Source of the DNA: Sphaerospermopsis aphanizomenoides BCCUSP55
GTDB lineage: Bacteria > Cyanobacteriota > Cyanobacteriia > Cyanobacteriales > Nostocaceae
DNA: 47,966 nt
NCBI RefSeq assembly: GCF_001586785.1
Contig: NZ_LUFH02000042.1
Coordinates: 1 to 47,966, forward strand
Direction of reading: 5' to 3'
Shown: piece after piece, positions 1 through 8,335 of the stretch
How the letters are laid out: each line of letters opens with the position of its first letter
Numbering within the stretch: position 1 is the first letter of the stretch
Notes under the pieces: generated by a model
Told to the model about the DNA's origin: nothing
Seen by the model: the letters and a program-made list of their open reading frames with translations, nothing else
The model's database searches: none
Program-made: the position numbers and the translations under genes

Positions 1-72
1 ATTTCTAATTTTATATGTATAAAATTTGTACCCACAGAGCAAAGTTTATAATTGAGAAAGAGAGGATGTTTT

Positions 73-207
73 ATGTGTTTACGCTACAACGAAAATCATG
101 CGCCATTGCTCAAAGTTGTTTACTCTCAAGTAAAAATTAATGGTAAAACTGAGCTAGTACCCTTAGAACTTTATGCTGATGGTTCGCTTAAACGTTACCA
201 AGGGTAA
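73..207 (+). CDS. Small conserved-looking hypothetical protein (44 aa)
   Basis: A 44-residue reading frame starts at an ATG about 7 nt after a purine-rich AGAGG ribosome-binding site and ends with TAA. The protein begins MCLRYNENHAPLLK and ends ELYADGSLKRYQG. It is soluble, mixed basic and acidic, with no membrane segment or signal peptide. The good Shine-Dalgarno site and ordinary composition suggest a real gene rather than a chance frame. I do not recognise the family and assign no function. It stands alone, upstream of and convergent with the isocitrate-lyase-family gene. Confidence 0.5.
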   Translation: MCLRYNENHAPLLKVVYSQVKINGKTELVPLELYADGSLKRYQG

Positions 208-338
208 TTTGTAGCTACTGTTTGTTGTTTATTAGACATTTTGGACATAGTTTTAGGTTGAGTAAATTACCTCTATTAAGAGTTAATTATCCTACTTCCA
301 TCTACTATAACACTGACAAAGAAAAAACTGTAAGTAGT

Positions 339-1202
339 TTAACTCTGATACTGCTGTTCCATTTGCAGATATTGAGCAACACCCATGATTTCTTGAAAAT
401 CGTTGAAACTAACCAAACCTGGAAAATTAGCAGTAGTTCCCTGGGCTTTAAGGTGTTGAAAACAAGCACTCATTACCTCAGTTACAGCCATGAGTGCAGT
501 TAGGGGAAAGAAGACAATTTTAAAACCCAAATTTTGTAATTCTGCTGGGGAAATTTGGGGAGTTTTTCCACCTTCAACAATATTAGCTACTAACGGTATA
601 TTGGGGAAAGCTGCGGCTATGGTTTGTAATTCTGTTACTGACTGTGGTGCTTCTACAAATAACATATCTGCACCAGCATTGATGTAAGCTTGACCACGTT
701 CAATAGCTGCCTCTAAACCCAAAGGTGCGCGGGCATCAGTACGGGCTATAATAACCAAACCGCTATCACCACGGGCTTCTACAGCAGCACGTATTTTACC
801 AGCGTGTTCAGCCATAGATATAACTCGTTTTCCCTCAAAATGACCGCATTTTTTTGGCCATTCTTGGTCTTCTAAAATGACTCCAGCTAACCCTAACTGT
901 ACCGCATCTTTAACAGTCCGCATTACATTCAGAGCGTTACCGTAACCTGTATCACAATCTGCAATTAAGGGTATACTTATTGATTGAGCAATACGTCCTA
1001 CGCTATAGAGCATTTCCGTGGCGGTAAGAAAACCATAATCAGGTAAACCCAGGGTAGAAGCAGCAATACCAAAGCCACTGGTAGCAGCAACTTCAAATCC
1101 TGCCTTTTCTACCAGTTTTGCACTCAGACAGTCATAAACGCCGGGAATAACGATAATTTCAGGACGTGCGAGTAATTCCCGCAATTTTTGGGGAGCAGAC
1201 AT
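339..1202 (-). CDS. Isocitrate lyase/PEP mutase family protein
   Basis: A 287-residue TIM-barrel enzyme of the isocitrate lyase/phosphoenolpyruvate mutase superfamily, whose members make or break C-C or P-C bonds in 2-oxo acids. The N-terminal GVYDCLSAKL and ATSGFGIAAS blocks, the Mg-binding ADCDTGYGN segment (Asp82, Asp84), EDQ at 111-113 and the catalytic loop KKCGH (117-121) are all present. Cys119 in that loop fits a lyase (methylisocitrate lyase or oxaloacetate-decarboxylase type) better than a phosphonomutase. The substrate cannot be fixed from sequence. It is a single gene with no prp or phosphonate genes nearby, divergent from the NlpC/P60 gene. Confidence 0.85.
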   Translation of the reverse strand: MSAPQKLRELLARPEIIVIPGVYDCLSAKLVEKAGFEVAATSGFGIAASTLGLPDYGFLTATEMLYSVGRIAQSISIPLIADCDTGYGNALNVMRTVKDAVQLGLAGVILEDQEWPKKCGHFEGKRVISMAEHAGKIRAAVEARGDSGLVIIARTDARAPLGLEAAIERGQAYINAGADMLFVEAPQSVTELQTIAAAFPNIPLVANIVEGGKTPQISPAELQNLGFKIVFFPLTALMAVTEVMSACFQHLKAQGTTANFPGLVSFNDFQEIMGVAQYLQMEQQYQS

Positions 1203-1254
1203 AACAACAATAATAAAGTTACTATTTTAAATAGTACCTAATGGAGCAATAAAA

Positions 1255-1983
1255 ATGCTACTTCCAATAAAGCAACGCCGTTATTTACTTTATATTTGGA
1301 GTTTGTCTTGGTTCTTTTTGGTCGTCTTGCTTTTAGCTCCTGTTAGTTATGGGATTTTTCGTTTAGCTACAGTGTGTTTAATAGCCTGGATTGTAGTTGG
1401 AGCATTAGTTTTATTTTGGCATCATCAAATTATCAGGTTTATAAGTATTTGTATTTGTATTATTAGTATTGTAATTGCTATTTTACCAGGACATAAATTT
1501 GAACCAAATATTCTTAGAAAATATTACGTTCAAGAAATGAATAGTTTTATAGGAACTAAGTATATTTGGGGTGGTGAAAATAAAATTGGGATTGATTGCT
1601 CAGGTTTAGTGCGACAGGGATTAGTAGGTGCAAATTTAAAATATGGTTTGCTTTCTCTTAATTCTCAACTCATTAGAGAAGGCATTTCTATATGGTGGTT
1701 TGATGCTTCTGCTCAAGCTTTAGCAGAAGAATATCGAAATAAAACAAAAGTAGTTATGAAGGCTAATAGTATTAATGAATTAGACCATAGCAAAATTCAA
1801 CCAGGAGATATTGCTGTTACTCAAGATGGTCAACATACATTAGGATATATAGGAAATAAAATTTGGATTGAAGCTGATCCTCAATATTTAAAAGTCATTA
1901 AAGTGAAAGTTCCCGAAAAGAATAATATGTGGTTTAATGTTCCTATTTATATAGTGCAGTGGCAACAATTTAATTTTAATTAA
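1255..1983 (+). CDS. Membrane-anchored NlpC/P60 family peptidase
   Basis: A 242-residue protein with three hydrophobic segments at about 11-28, 34-55 and 60-78, followed by an NlpC/P60-type cysteine peptidase domain from about residue 85. The nucleophile motif DCSGLV (Cys115) is clear, and His194 in DGQHTLGYIG is the likely general base; the third residue is probably in the WIEADP segment. NlpC/P60 enzymes usually cut gamma-D-Glu-diaminopimelate bonds in peptidoglycan peptides. Here the catalytic domain would sit at the membrane, probably on the periplasmic side, but topology is inferred. The gene is AT-rich and ends 12 bp from the convergent DUF1152 gene. Confidence 0.75.
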   Translation: MLLPIKQRRYLLYIWSLSWFFLVVLLLAPVSYGIFRLATVCLIAWIVVGALVLFWHHQIIRFISICICIISIVIAILPGHKFEPNILRKYYVQEMNSFIGTKYIWGGENKIGIDCSGLVRQGLVGANLKYGLLSLNSQLIREGISIWWFDASAQALAEEYRNKTKVVMKANSINELDHSKIQPGDIAVTQDGQHTLGYIGNKIWIEADPQYLKVIKVKVPEKNNMWFNVPIYIVQWQQFNFN

Positions 1984-1995
1984 TCTAAGTGAAAT

Positions 1996-2964
1996 TTAAG
2001 GTAAAGGAGTTTTATCAGCGATTCTTCGAGGTCGGTTTTGCATAATTTTTAGCATTTCCTGAAGAACATCTGCTAGTGTTTCAGTTAAAAACAGTTGAGA
2101 CAAAAACAAATGTTGTTCTACAATTGCGGATAATTCAAAAAACCAGTATATCGACATTAAGGGTGAAATCCATAATTTACTACCTTTAGTTCTTGATGTC
2201 AGGTGATAATCTCCAAAATGTCCTTGTACTGAGGAAATAATAGATGAGTTAATAATACTAGGTTCTTGATTTGGTTGACTCTGCACATATAACAAAGCTT
2301 TTTCATAGTCTTGATAACATTGCATTTGTTTCAGTAGGGAACAAGAACCCAAAAAACCACCTGAATTAGCTAAACTGGCTATATTTTCTAATATATGAAG
2401 GTGAGTAATATTTCGTTCTGCACCCATACCTAAGCATCCTATTAACCGCAAGGGAACTTGAGTTAGTTTGCTCACTGCTGCAATGGAAACAGCATCTTCT
2501 GTTACAGTTCCCATATCGGCTTCATCACCTCGCGCTAAACTATCAACTCCTCCATCAATCAATAAAATACCATCAATAGATAAGTGTTCAATTAGTTGGT
2601 TGTAGTTACTTACTAAAGGTAAAACACCAGTTTTTTTGAAACACCAAATTGTAGTTGCTGTGTTAAATTCTTTTTTTAACCACTGTGCTAAATAAAGTTC
2701 AGGAAAGTAGACAGGTAACTCTTCTGTCTCAGCAGTGATACCTGCCAATGTTTCCGTTAATAGTATTGTTTGTTGCAGATTGGCAGCTTTGGAAAAAACA
2801 ATGTTAGAAAAACTAAGATTAGCAAGATGCACTTTTAGCCCTAAGCGTTGCAACTCAAAGTAAATGGGTAAACCACAGAAAATATCAAAGCCTCCTCCCA
2901 TTCCAGCAATGAGTAAGTTTTGGCAACTGGAGAGTTTGTTAAGAATAGGTAAATTTAAGTGCAT
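1996..2964 (-). CDS. DUF1152 domain-containing protein
   Basis: A 322-residue protein that matches the DUF1152 family as I know it. It has a glycine-rich nucleotide-binding-like N-terminus (AGMGGGFDIFCGLPI, 20-34), an acidic central block (LLIDGGVDSLARGDEADMG) and a conserved GCLGMGAERN segment near 176. The family is uncharacterised and found in archaea, bacteria and cyanobacteria; no activity is proposed. It is convergent with the NlpC/P60 gene and divergent from the aldehyde dehydrogenase gene across a 301-bp spacer. Confidence 0.7.
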   Translation of the reverse strand: MHLNLPILNKLSSCQNLLIAGMGGGFDIFCGLPIYFELQRLGLKVHLANLSFSNIVFSKAANLQQTILLTETLAGITAETEELPVYFPELYLAQWLKKEFNTATTIWCFKKTGVLPLVSNYNQLIEHLSIDGILLIDGGVDSLARGDEADMGTVTEDAVSIAAVSKLTQVPLRLIGCLGMGAERNITHLHILENIASLANSGGFLGSCSLLKQMQCYQDYEKALLYVQSQPNQEPSIINSSIISSVQGHFGDYHLTSRTKGSKLWISPLMSIYWFFELSAIVEQHLFLSQLFLTETLADVLQEMLKIMQNRPRRIADKTPLP

Positions 2965-3265
2965 AGGTATTGCTAAACCTCTAGAAAAAATTGATCATTG
3001 ATCTATGTCAATATTTTTGTGCATTAGTATGACTGCTGATATAGGCTGTATATGTTGTATCAAGGCTTGAAAATTTATGACTATCTATGCCCAAATGTAC
3101 TACTAGTCAAACTTTTACATAAATAATATTATGCGAAAAGGCAACATAGGCTACAAACATTTCATACAAATTCAAAAACAAATATAAGCATAAACCATTC
3201 CACGCCTCACCAAATAAGAGATAATTTGAAAATTTCTATTCCTTGTTCCCTATTCCCTGTTCCCA
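2965..3265. other. Divergent intergenic region
   Basis: This 301-bp AT-rich spacer lies between the divergent DUF1152 and aldehyde dehydrogenase genes and should contain promoters for both. I see no clear operator. The last 30 bases are a degenerate TTCCCTG/TTCCCTA heptamer repeat that runs right up to the ATG of the dehydrogenase gene, so that gene has no normal Shine-Dalgarno site. Confidence 0.5.
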
Positions 3266-4687
3266 ATGACAAAACCAATAGAAGTTCGTAACCCCCGCAC
3301 AGGTAAATTTGATTATGTCATTATCCCTCCTCCTCCAAAGTTGCTGTCTCAGCAATGTCACCGTTTACGGAGAGGACAAATTCATTGGCAGGAAATAGGT
3401 ATTGAAGGTAGAATTGAGGCACTCAAACAGTGGAAGCAAGCTATATTATCTGAACGTAAACAGCTAACAGATGCGTTAGTAAATGATACAGGCAGATTAT
3501 CAGCATCAATATTAGAAATAGATTCTTTTTTAAATAGTATTGATAAATGGTGTAATTTAGCCCCTCAGTTACTACAAGAAACTGCTAAAAATACATCTAT
3601 TCCCTTTATTGCTTTACAACAAACTGCTGTTCCTTACCCCTTAGTCGCTGTTATTAGTCCTTGGAACTTTCCCCTGTTATTGTCTACAATTGATACGATT
3701 CCGGCTTTATTAGCTGGTTGTGCTGTGATTGTTAAACCCAGTGAAATCACTCCTCGGTTTGTTGCACCTTTGATGATGACATTGAATACTATTCCTCAAT
3801 TACGGGATGTCTTAAATTTCGTTGAGGGAGCAGGACAAACAGGAGCAAGTTTAATAGAAGAAGTTGATATAGTATGCTTTACAGGTAGTGTAGAAACTGG
3901 GCGTGTAGTTGCAGAAACAGCAGCCAAAAACTTTATTCCTGCTTTTTTAGAATTGGGTGGAAAAGACCCAGCTATTGTTTTAGAATCAGCGGATTTAGAT
4001 TTAGCAACTTCAGCCATTTTATGGGGTGCTGTTTTTAATTCTGGACAATCATGTTTATCAATTGAGCGAATTTATGTAGCTGAATCTATATTTTCTGAAT
4101 TTTATCATCAATTAGTAGCTAAAGCCCATCGTTTACAACTAGCTTATCCTACAGTTGAAAGTGGAGAAATAGGCCCTATTATTTCTGAAAATCAAGCGGC
4201 AATTATTAACGAACATCTGCAAGATGCAATATCAAAAGGTGCAGTAATTCATTGTGGTGGTAAGGTGGAAAAATTAGGTGGTGGTTGGTGGTGTCGGCCT
4301 ACAGTTCTCACCGAAATTGACAATTCTATGAAAGTGATGACGGAAGAAACATTTGGACCAATTATGCCAATTATGCCTTTTTCTACAGTAGAAGAAGCAA
4401 TAGATTTAGCAAATGATTCTATTTATGGATTGAGTGCGGCTATATTTGCAGAATCAGCAGAACTAGCGTTTGAAATTGGGATGCAATTAGATGTAGGTGC
4501 TATTAGTATTAATGATGCAGGTTTAACGGCTATGATGCATGAAGGAGAGAAAAACTCTTTTAAATTTTCTGGTTTAGGAGGTTCGCGCATGGGTGCCGCA
4601 GGGTTGAAACGCTTTTTGCGGAAAAAAGCTTTTTTGATTAAAACTAATTCTACTAAAGATCCTTGGTGGTTTAATGATGGAGAATAG
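3266..4687 (+). CDS. Aldehyde dehydrogenase family protein
   Basis: A 473-residue NAD(P)-dependent aldehyde dehydrogenase that oxidises an aldehyde to the acid through a thiohemiacetal on a cysteine. Key residues are visible: Asn134 in SPWNFP, Lys157 and Glu160 in VKPSE for cofactor binding, FTGS near 205-208, Glu229 in ELGGKDP, the nucleophile Cys263 in NSGQSC, and the EETFGP block. It resembles succinate-semialdehyde or generic class dehydrogenases, but the substrate cannot be assigned. The C-terminal tail (about 30 residues, ending DPWWFNDGE) differs from the standard ending. The start codon directly follows a heptamer repeat with no clear ribosome-binding site. Confidence 0.88.
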   Translation: MTKPIEVRNPRTGKFDYVIIPPPPKLLSQQCHRLRRGQIHWQEIGIEGRIEALKQWKQAILSERKQLTDALVNDTGRLSASILEIDSFLNSIDKWCNLAPQLLQETAKNTSIPFIALQQTAVPYPLVAVISPWNFPLLLSTIDTIPALLAGCAVIVKPSEITPRFVAPLMMTLNTIPQLRDVLNFVEGAGQTGASLIEEVDIVCFTGSVETGRVVAETAAKNFIPAFLELGGKDPAIVLESADLDLATSAILWGAVFNSGQSCLSIERIYVAESIFSEFYHQLVAKAHRLQLAYPTVESGEIGPIISENQAAIINEHLQDAISKGAVIHCGGKVEKLGGGWWCRPTVLTEIDNSMKVMTEETFGPIMPIMPFSTVEEAIDLANDSIYGLSAAIFAESAELAFEIGMQLDVGAISINDAGLTAMMHEGEKNSFKFSGLGGSRMGAAGLKRFLRKKAFLIKTNSTKDPWWFNDGE

Positions 4688-4844
4688 GAAAGGTGACAGT
4701 TCAGGAATGGACAATTGACAATTACCTCTCCTTACCTGGAAGTGAGAGGATGGGGAAATAGAAAATTTTTCTTTTTTTCCGAGAAAGAAGAGGTTTTCAA
4801 CCTGGAATGAAACAATTATCAATTATCAATTTACGCAACCAATT

Positions 4845-5291
4845 ATGTCTAACATTCGTTTAGAAATGCCTGTTTTAGACCGTCACGCAGGTGATTGGGT
4901 GGGAAATTATACCTTAATTGATATTAATGGTAAAATTCTCGATCAACATCAATCTCATTTAAGTTGCCAATTTCCTGAAAATACTGAATATTCTTACTAT
5001 CAAATCAATCGTTATACTTGGGCTGATGGTAAACAAGAAGAACATCATTTTCCAGGAACTTATCAAGATAAAAAACTCTGGTTTGATACTGAACGCATTC
5101 AAGGTAAAGCCTGGGAAGTAGATGATGCAACAGTTATTTTTTGGTTTGGTTATAAACAGTTCCCAGATATGTATTTGTATGAAATGATTCAAATTAGTCC
5201 TGATAATAACTATCGCGCTCGCACTTGGCACTGGTTTAAAAATGATAAAATTCACCAACGCACTTTCATTCAGGAAGAAAGGGTACAATAG
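4845..5291 (+). CDS. Calycin-like hypothetical protein (possibly DUF3598-like)
   Basis: A 148-residue soluble protein rich in aromatic residues and alternating beta-strand patterns (DWVGNYTLIDINGK, RYTWADGKQEEH, RARTWHWFKNDK). The layout, an N-terminal GxW-like segment followed by repeated strand-turn units, recalls lipocalin/calycin proteins such as the cyanobacterial DUF3598 group; this is inference from pattern only. There is no signal peptide. It sits 157 bp after the aldehyde dehydrogenase and 39 bp before hisS on the same strand, so co-transcription with hisS is plausible. Function unknown. Confidence 0.6.
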   Translation: MSNIRLEMPVLDRHAGDWVGNYTLIDINGKILDQHQSHLSCQFPENTEYSYYQINRYTWADGKQEEHHFPGTYQDKKLWFDTERIQGKAWEVDDATVIFWFGYKQFPDMYLYEMIQISPDNNYRARTWHWFKNDKIHQRTFIQEERVQ

Positions 5292-5330
5292 TAATTCTGT
5301 GATTAAGTTCCAACTTGACAAATTATAGAC

Positions 5331-6725
5331 ATGGCAAAAAGCGACAAAATAAATTTTTCAACTCCTAGCGGGTTTCCCGAATTTCTGCCTAGTGAAAAGC
5401 GTCTAGAAGTACATTTATTAGATATTATCCGGCGTGTATTTGAAAGCTATGGCTTTACACCAATTGAAACCCCAGCAGTAGAACGGTTAGAAGTTTTGCA
5501 AGCGAAGGGAAATCAAGGCGATAATATAATATATGGTATTGACCCGATTTTACCACCAAATCGCCAAGCAGAAAAGGACAAATCTGGGGAAACTGGTTCG
5601 GAAGCTAGGGCTTTAAAATTTGATCAAACTGTTCCTTTTGCAGCTTATATTGCTCGTCACTTAAATGAGTTAACTTTTCCTTTTGCTCGCTATCAAATGG
5701 ATATGGTATTTCGGGGAGAACGGGCAAAAGACGGACGTTTTCGGCAATTTAGGCAATGTGATATTGATGTAGTGGCTCGTGGTAAACTGAGCTTATTATA
5801 TGATGCCCAAATGCCAGCAATTATCACTGAAATATTTGAGGCAATTAATATCGGTGATTTTGTCATTCGCATCAATAACCGCAAAATTCTGACAGGTTTC
5901 TTTCAGTCTGTGGGAGTTGCTGAAACTCAAATTAAAACTTGTATTGGCATTATTGATAATTTGGAAAAAGTTGGTGAATCAAAAGTTAAGCAAGAGTTAG
6001 AAAAAGCAGGTATATCTTCTGAACAAACAGAGAAGATAATTGAGTTTATTAAAATTGATGGTAGTGTTGAAGATGTTTTGGATAAACTTAAACATTTAAT
6101 GCAAAGTTTTACAGAATCAGAGCAATTTAATTTGGGAGTTAGTGAATTAGAAACCGTAATTACAGGAGTAAGAAATTTAGGAGTTGCAGACAACCGTTTC
6201 TGTATTGATTTATCTATTGCCCGTGGTTTAAATTATTATACTGGCACAGTTTATGAAACTACTTTAATTGGACATGAAGCCTTGGGTAGTATCTGTTCTG
6301 GTGGCAGGTATGAAGAATTAGTGGGAATGTTTTTAGGGGAAAAAATGCCGGGAGTGGGCATTTCTATTGGTTTAACGCGGTTAATTAGTCGCTTGTTGAA
6401 AGCTGGTATTTTAAATACTTTATCTGCAACACCAGCACAGGTAATGGTGGTGAATATGCAGGAAGATTTAATGCCTGTTTATTTAAAGGTATCACAGCAA
6501 TTAAGACAAGCCGGAATTAATGTGGTGACTAATTTTGAAAAACGTCCTTTGGGTAAACAATTTCAAGCAGCAGATAAACAAGGAATTCAATTTTGTGTAA
6601 TTATTGGTGCGGATGAAGCCACAGCGCAAAAATCATCATTAAAAGATTTGAAATCAGGTGAACAAATAGAAGTGGCTTTGGTAGATTTAGCAGAGGAAGT
6701 CAAAAAAAGATTGTTGAGTAGGTGA
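5331..6725 (+). CDS. hisS: Histidine--tRNA ligase
   Basis: A 464-residue class II aminoacyl-tRNA synthetase that charges tRNA-His. Motif 2 is FRGERAKDGRFRQF (Arg128), the histidine signature RGLNYYTG is at 298-305, GSICSGGRYEELV follows, and a C-terminal anticodon-binding domain starts near residue 370 (PAQVMVVNMQ). That domain separates it from the HisZ regulatory paralogue. The active-site segments read FDQT (97-100) and QCDID (142-146), unlike the E. coli forms RPEGT and QLGCE, and closer to the eukaryote/Bacteroidetes type. About 20 residues are inserted before FDQT. It is the last gene of a plus-strand run. Confidence 0.9.
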   Translation: MAKSDKINFSTPSGFPEFLPSEKRLEVHLLDIIRRVFESYGFTPIETPAVERLEVLQAKGNQGDNIIYGIDPILPPNRQAEKDKSGETGSEARALKFDQTVPFAAYIARHLNELTFPFARYQMDMVFRGERAKDGRFRQFRQCDIDVVARGKLSLLYDAQMPAIITEIFEAINIGDFVIRINNRKILTGFFQSVGVAETQIKTCIGIIDNLEKVGESKVKQELEKAGISSEQTEKIIEFIKIDGSVEDVLDKLKHLMQSFTESEQFNLGVSELETVITGVRNLGVADNRFCIDLSIARGLNYYTGTVYETTLIGHEALGSICSGGRYEELVGMFLGEKMPGVGISIGLTRLISRLLKAGILNTLSATPAQVMVVNMQEDLMPVYLKVSQQLRQAGINVVTNFEKRPLGKQFQAADKQGIQFCVIIGADEATAQKSSLKDLKSGEQIEVALVDLAEEVKKRLLSR

Positions 6726-6741
6726 CAGGTGACAGGTGACA
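6722..6741. repeat. GGTGACA tandem heptamer, three copies
   Basis: Three head-to-tail GGTGACA units begin at the hisS stop codon. They belong to the short tandemly repeated repetitive (STRR) class typical of heterocystous cyanobacteria. Confidence 0.8.
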
Positions 6742-6948
6742 GTAAGAAATCTGTGACGTTAATGTAGTAGCTGTAAGCTATTTTTGGTATGCGGGGTGAG
6801 ACACCTGATGGGGATCACACTGCACCCGATATTACCAGGATCAGAAATATAATCTTTAAAATTGATTCCTTTGGCTAGGTATCAATTAATTAGGGCGATC
6901 GCACAACTACAACGGAACTGCGATCGCTTCTTTTATTGTGTCAACAAC
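6742..6948. other. Intergenic DNA with two HIP1 sites
   Basis: No gene is visible here. Two HIP1 palindromes (GCGATCGC) lie within about 30 bp of each other near 6896 and 6920. The rest of the 6726-7226 gap holds a gene remnant and a small inverted-repeat element described separately. Confidence 0.5.
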
Positions 6949-7056
6949 TTATTCTACTGCCATACAAGCCTTTTGCCAGCGTTGTTCCCAGTCGCCGTTA
7001 ATGATAATGTAATGTCGATGGCGTGATTCTAATGCTTGAATATCAACATACAGCAC
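6949..7056 (-). pseudogene. C-terminal remnant of an AAA/NadR-like ATPase gene
   Basis: A 35-codon frame ends normally with TAA and contains ALESRHRHYIIINGDWEQRW followed by QKACMAVE. This looks like the last residues of bacterial NadR-like AAA ATPases, which often end with a phrase of the type IGGNWEERFAIA; that link is from memory and uncertain. Upstream coding sequence stops exactly where a 109-bp inverted-repeat element begins (7048), so the gene was probably cut by the element or a later deletion. The GTG at 7056 lies inside the element and is not a true start. Confidence 0.4.
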
Positions 7057-7156
7057 TTAGCAGTGTTATGAGGTACAGAGATGAATTATAAAACTCTTGT
7101 GGTGCGGGTATCCTGACCGCTAACTGTGTACCTCATATCTTCGGAAACGGCTGTAT
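7048..7156. mobile_element. 109-bp MITE-like element with about 30-bp imperfect inverted ends
   Basis: The left end has ATACAGC, 13 variable bases, then ATGAGGTACA (7048-7077). The right end, read on the other strand, has the same two blocks at the same spacing (7127-7156). The outer 7 bp and inner 10 bp match perfectly and the middle is poor. There is no room for a transposase. No target duplication is evident. Confidence 0.55.
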
Positions 7157-7226
7157 GATAAAACCTAGACAGTAAAAGCCTTTTAACTGGAGTTACCTGT
7201 CAATTTATAACCAACAAGTAGATTAG

Positions 7227-7625
7227 ATGCAAACAGAATCAGAAAAAACTTTAAAAATTGCTCAACAAGCATTTGAGTATTTTATAAATGGTCTAGAAAC
7301 TGGTGATTGGCAAAGTTTTCTAGATATGCTCACAGACGATTTTACCTTTTGGTTTCCGATGGGAAAATTTCATGGATTAAATACAGGAAAAGAAAGAGCA
7401 AAAGATTTTTTTGAATACGTTTCCGAAGCTTTTAACCCGGGAATTAAGCTAACTTCTTTAGATAGCATTACCAGCAACGAAAAAACTGTTATCTTTGAAT
7501 TTCGAGATGAAGGCAGTCTATTTGGACAACCTTACAAAAATCGTGTTGCAGTGGCTTTTGACGTGAGCGGTGATAAAATTTGCAGCTATCGGGAATACTT
7601 TGGCAGTGATGGTAAATCTTATTAG
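7227..7625 (+). CDS. SnoaL-like / NTF2-fold family protein
   Basis: A 132-residue single-domain protein with the pattern of SnoaL-like NTF2-fold proteins: an N-terminal helix pair (AQQAFEYFINGLETGD), MLTDDFTFWFPMGKFHGLNTG, and a C-terminal sheet (VIFEFRDEGSLFGQPYKNRV, ICSYREYFGSDG). Members bind small hydrophobic ligands and act as isomerases, cyclases or unknown factors; no substrate is implied here. Its 3' end overlaps the convergent unknown gene by 4 bp. Confidence 0.75.
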   Translation: MQTESEKTLKIAQQAFEYFINGLETGDWQSFLDMLTDDFTFWFPMGKFHGLNTGKERAKDFFEYVSEAFNPGIKLTSLDSITSNEKTVIFEFRDEGSLFGQPYKNRVAVAFDVSGDKICSYREYFGSDGKSY

Positions 7626-8086
7626 TTTTTTTCAGCATCTAATTCATTAATTTCTCGACATTTCACCTCAGCCGATTGATAGGCTGCTAAATATTCCTGC
7701 CCACCTAACATTAAATCACCATAATATTCATAAGGTACTTCACCATAAATTGGTAAAGGATCATCTTCTGGGTAATCTTCTTTTGATTCTTCAATGATGG
7801 CTTTCAGCTTTTTGACAGTCAAACTTTGAGCCGGAAAGTACCAAAGTTCTTGAGCAGTTTTCTGAAAATGGGGAAATGTTGGATCAATAATCACATCTTC
7901 TAACTCAATCCAAGCGTGTTCAATTGGTTTATATGGCTTACCAGCAAAAACTAAAAAACCTTGAACATATCTTGCACCTTCAGTTGCTAATACTGCCTTA
8001 TAAGCATTTTCAAAAGGCTGTTTAGCCTTACTTTTGATATTTTCGGCAACTTGCTGAGATAGGGATTCATTTAATGATTTATTCAT
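7622..8086 (-). CDS. Hypothetical protein (154 aa)
   Basis: A 154-residue soluble acidic protein, not assigned to a family. The central segment ARYVQGFLVFAG ... HAWIELEDVIIDPTF has the His-Ala-Trp then Ile-Asp-Pro-Thr order seen in several uncharacterised proteins that bind or process small molecules or peptides. The C-terminal half has YPEDDPLPIYGEVPYEYYGD. No signal peptide or membrane segment. Converges on the SnoaL-like gene with a 4-bp overlap of the stop codons. Confidence 0.6.
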   Translation of the reverse strand: MNKSLNESLSQQVAENIKSKAKQPFENAYKAVLATEGARYVQGFLVFAGKPYKPIEHAWIELEDVIIDPTFPHFQKTAQELWYFPAQSLTVKKLKAIIEESKEDYPEDDPLPIYGEVPYEYYGDLMLGGQEYLAAYQSAEVKCREINELDAEKN

Positions 8087-8130
8087 GGGTACAATTTGCC
8101 TCAGATTATTTTTATAGTGCTAGTAATTTT

Positions 8131-8317
8131 GGCTCTCCTAGACTAGATATGACCATTTAACACTTAATACTTGGTTAAATTCATTATGTATCAAGAGATT
8201 CAATAAAATCAAAATCAATTTTTATTAAATCTATTGGTTTGATTGATGTAATCCTTGTGTAATAAGGTTTTTAGCCGTCATTTTTTATTAAATTACCATA
8301 ACCACTCTAGGAGAGCC
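8131..8317. mobile_element. ISL3-like MITE (187 bp) with 8-bp target duplication
   Basis: Perfect 12-bp terminal inverted repeats, GGCTCTCCTAGA at 8131-8142 and its complement at 8306-8317, continue imperfectly to about 32 bp. The element is flanked exactly by the direct repeat GTAATTTT (8123-8130 and 8318-8325). GGCTCT-type ends and an AT-rich 8-bp target duplication are typical of the ISL3 family. No coding capacity, so it must be mobilised in trans if at all. Confidence 0.75.
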
Positions 8318-8335
8318 GTAATTTTTTATCCCACC

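Noticed and set aside
6896-6928. Two close GCGATCGC palindromes as an operator
   Set aside because: HIP1 octamers occur about twenty times in the window, mostly within genes; closeness of two is not unusual.
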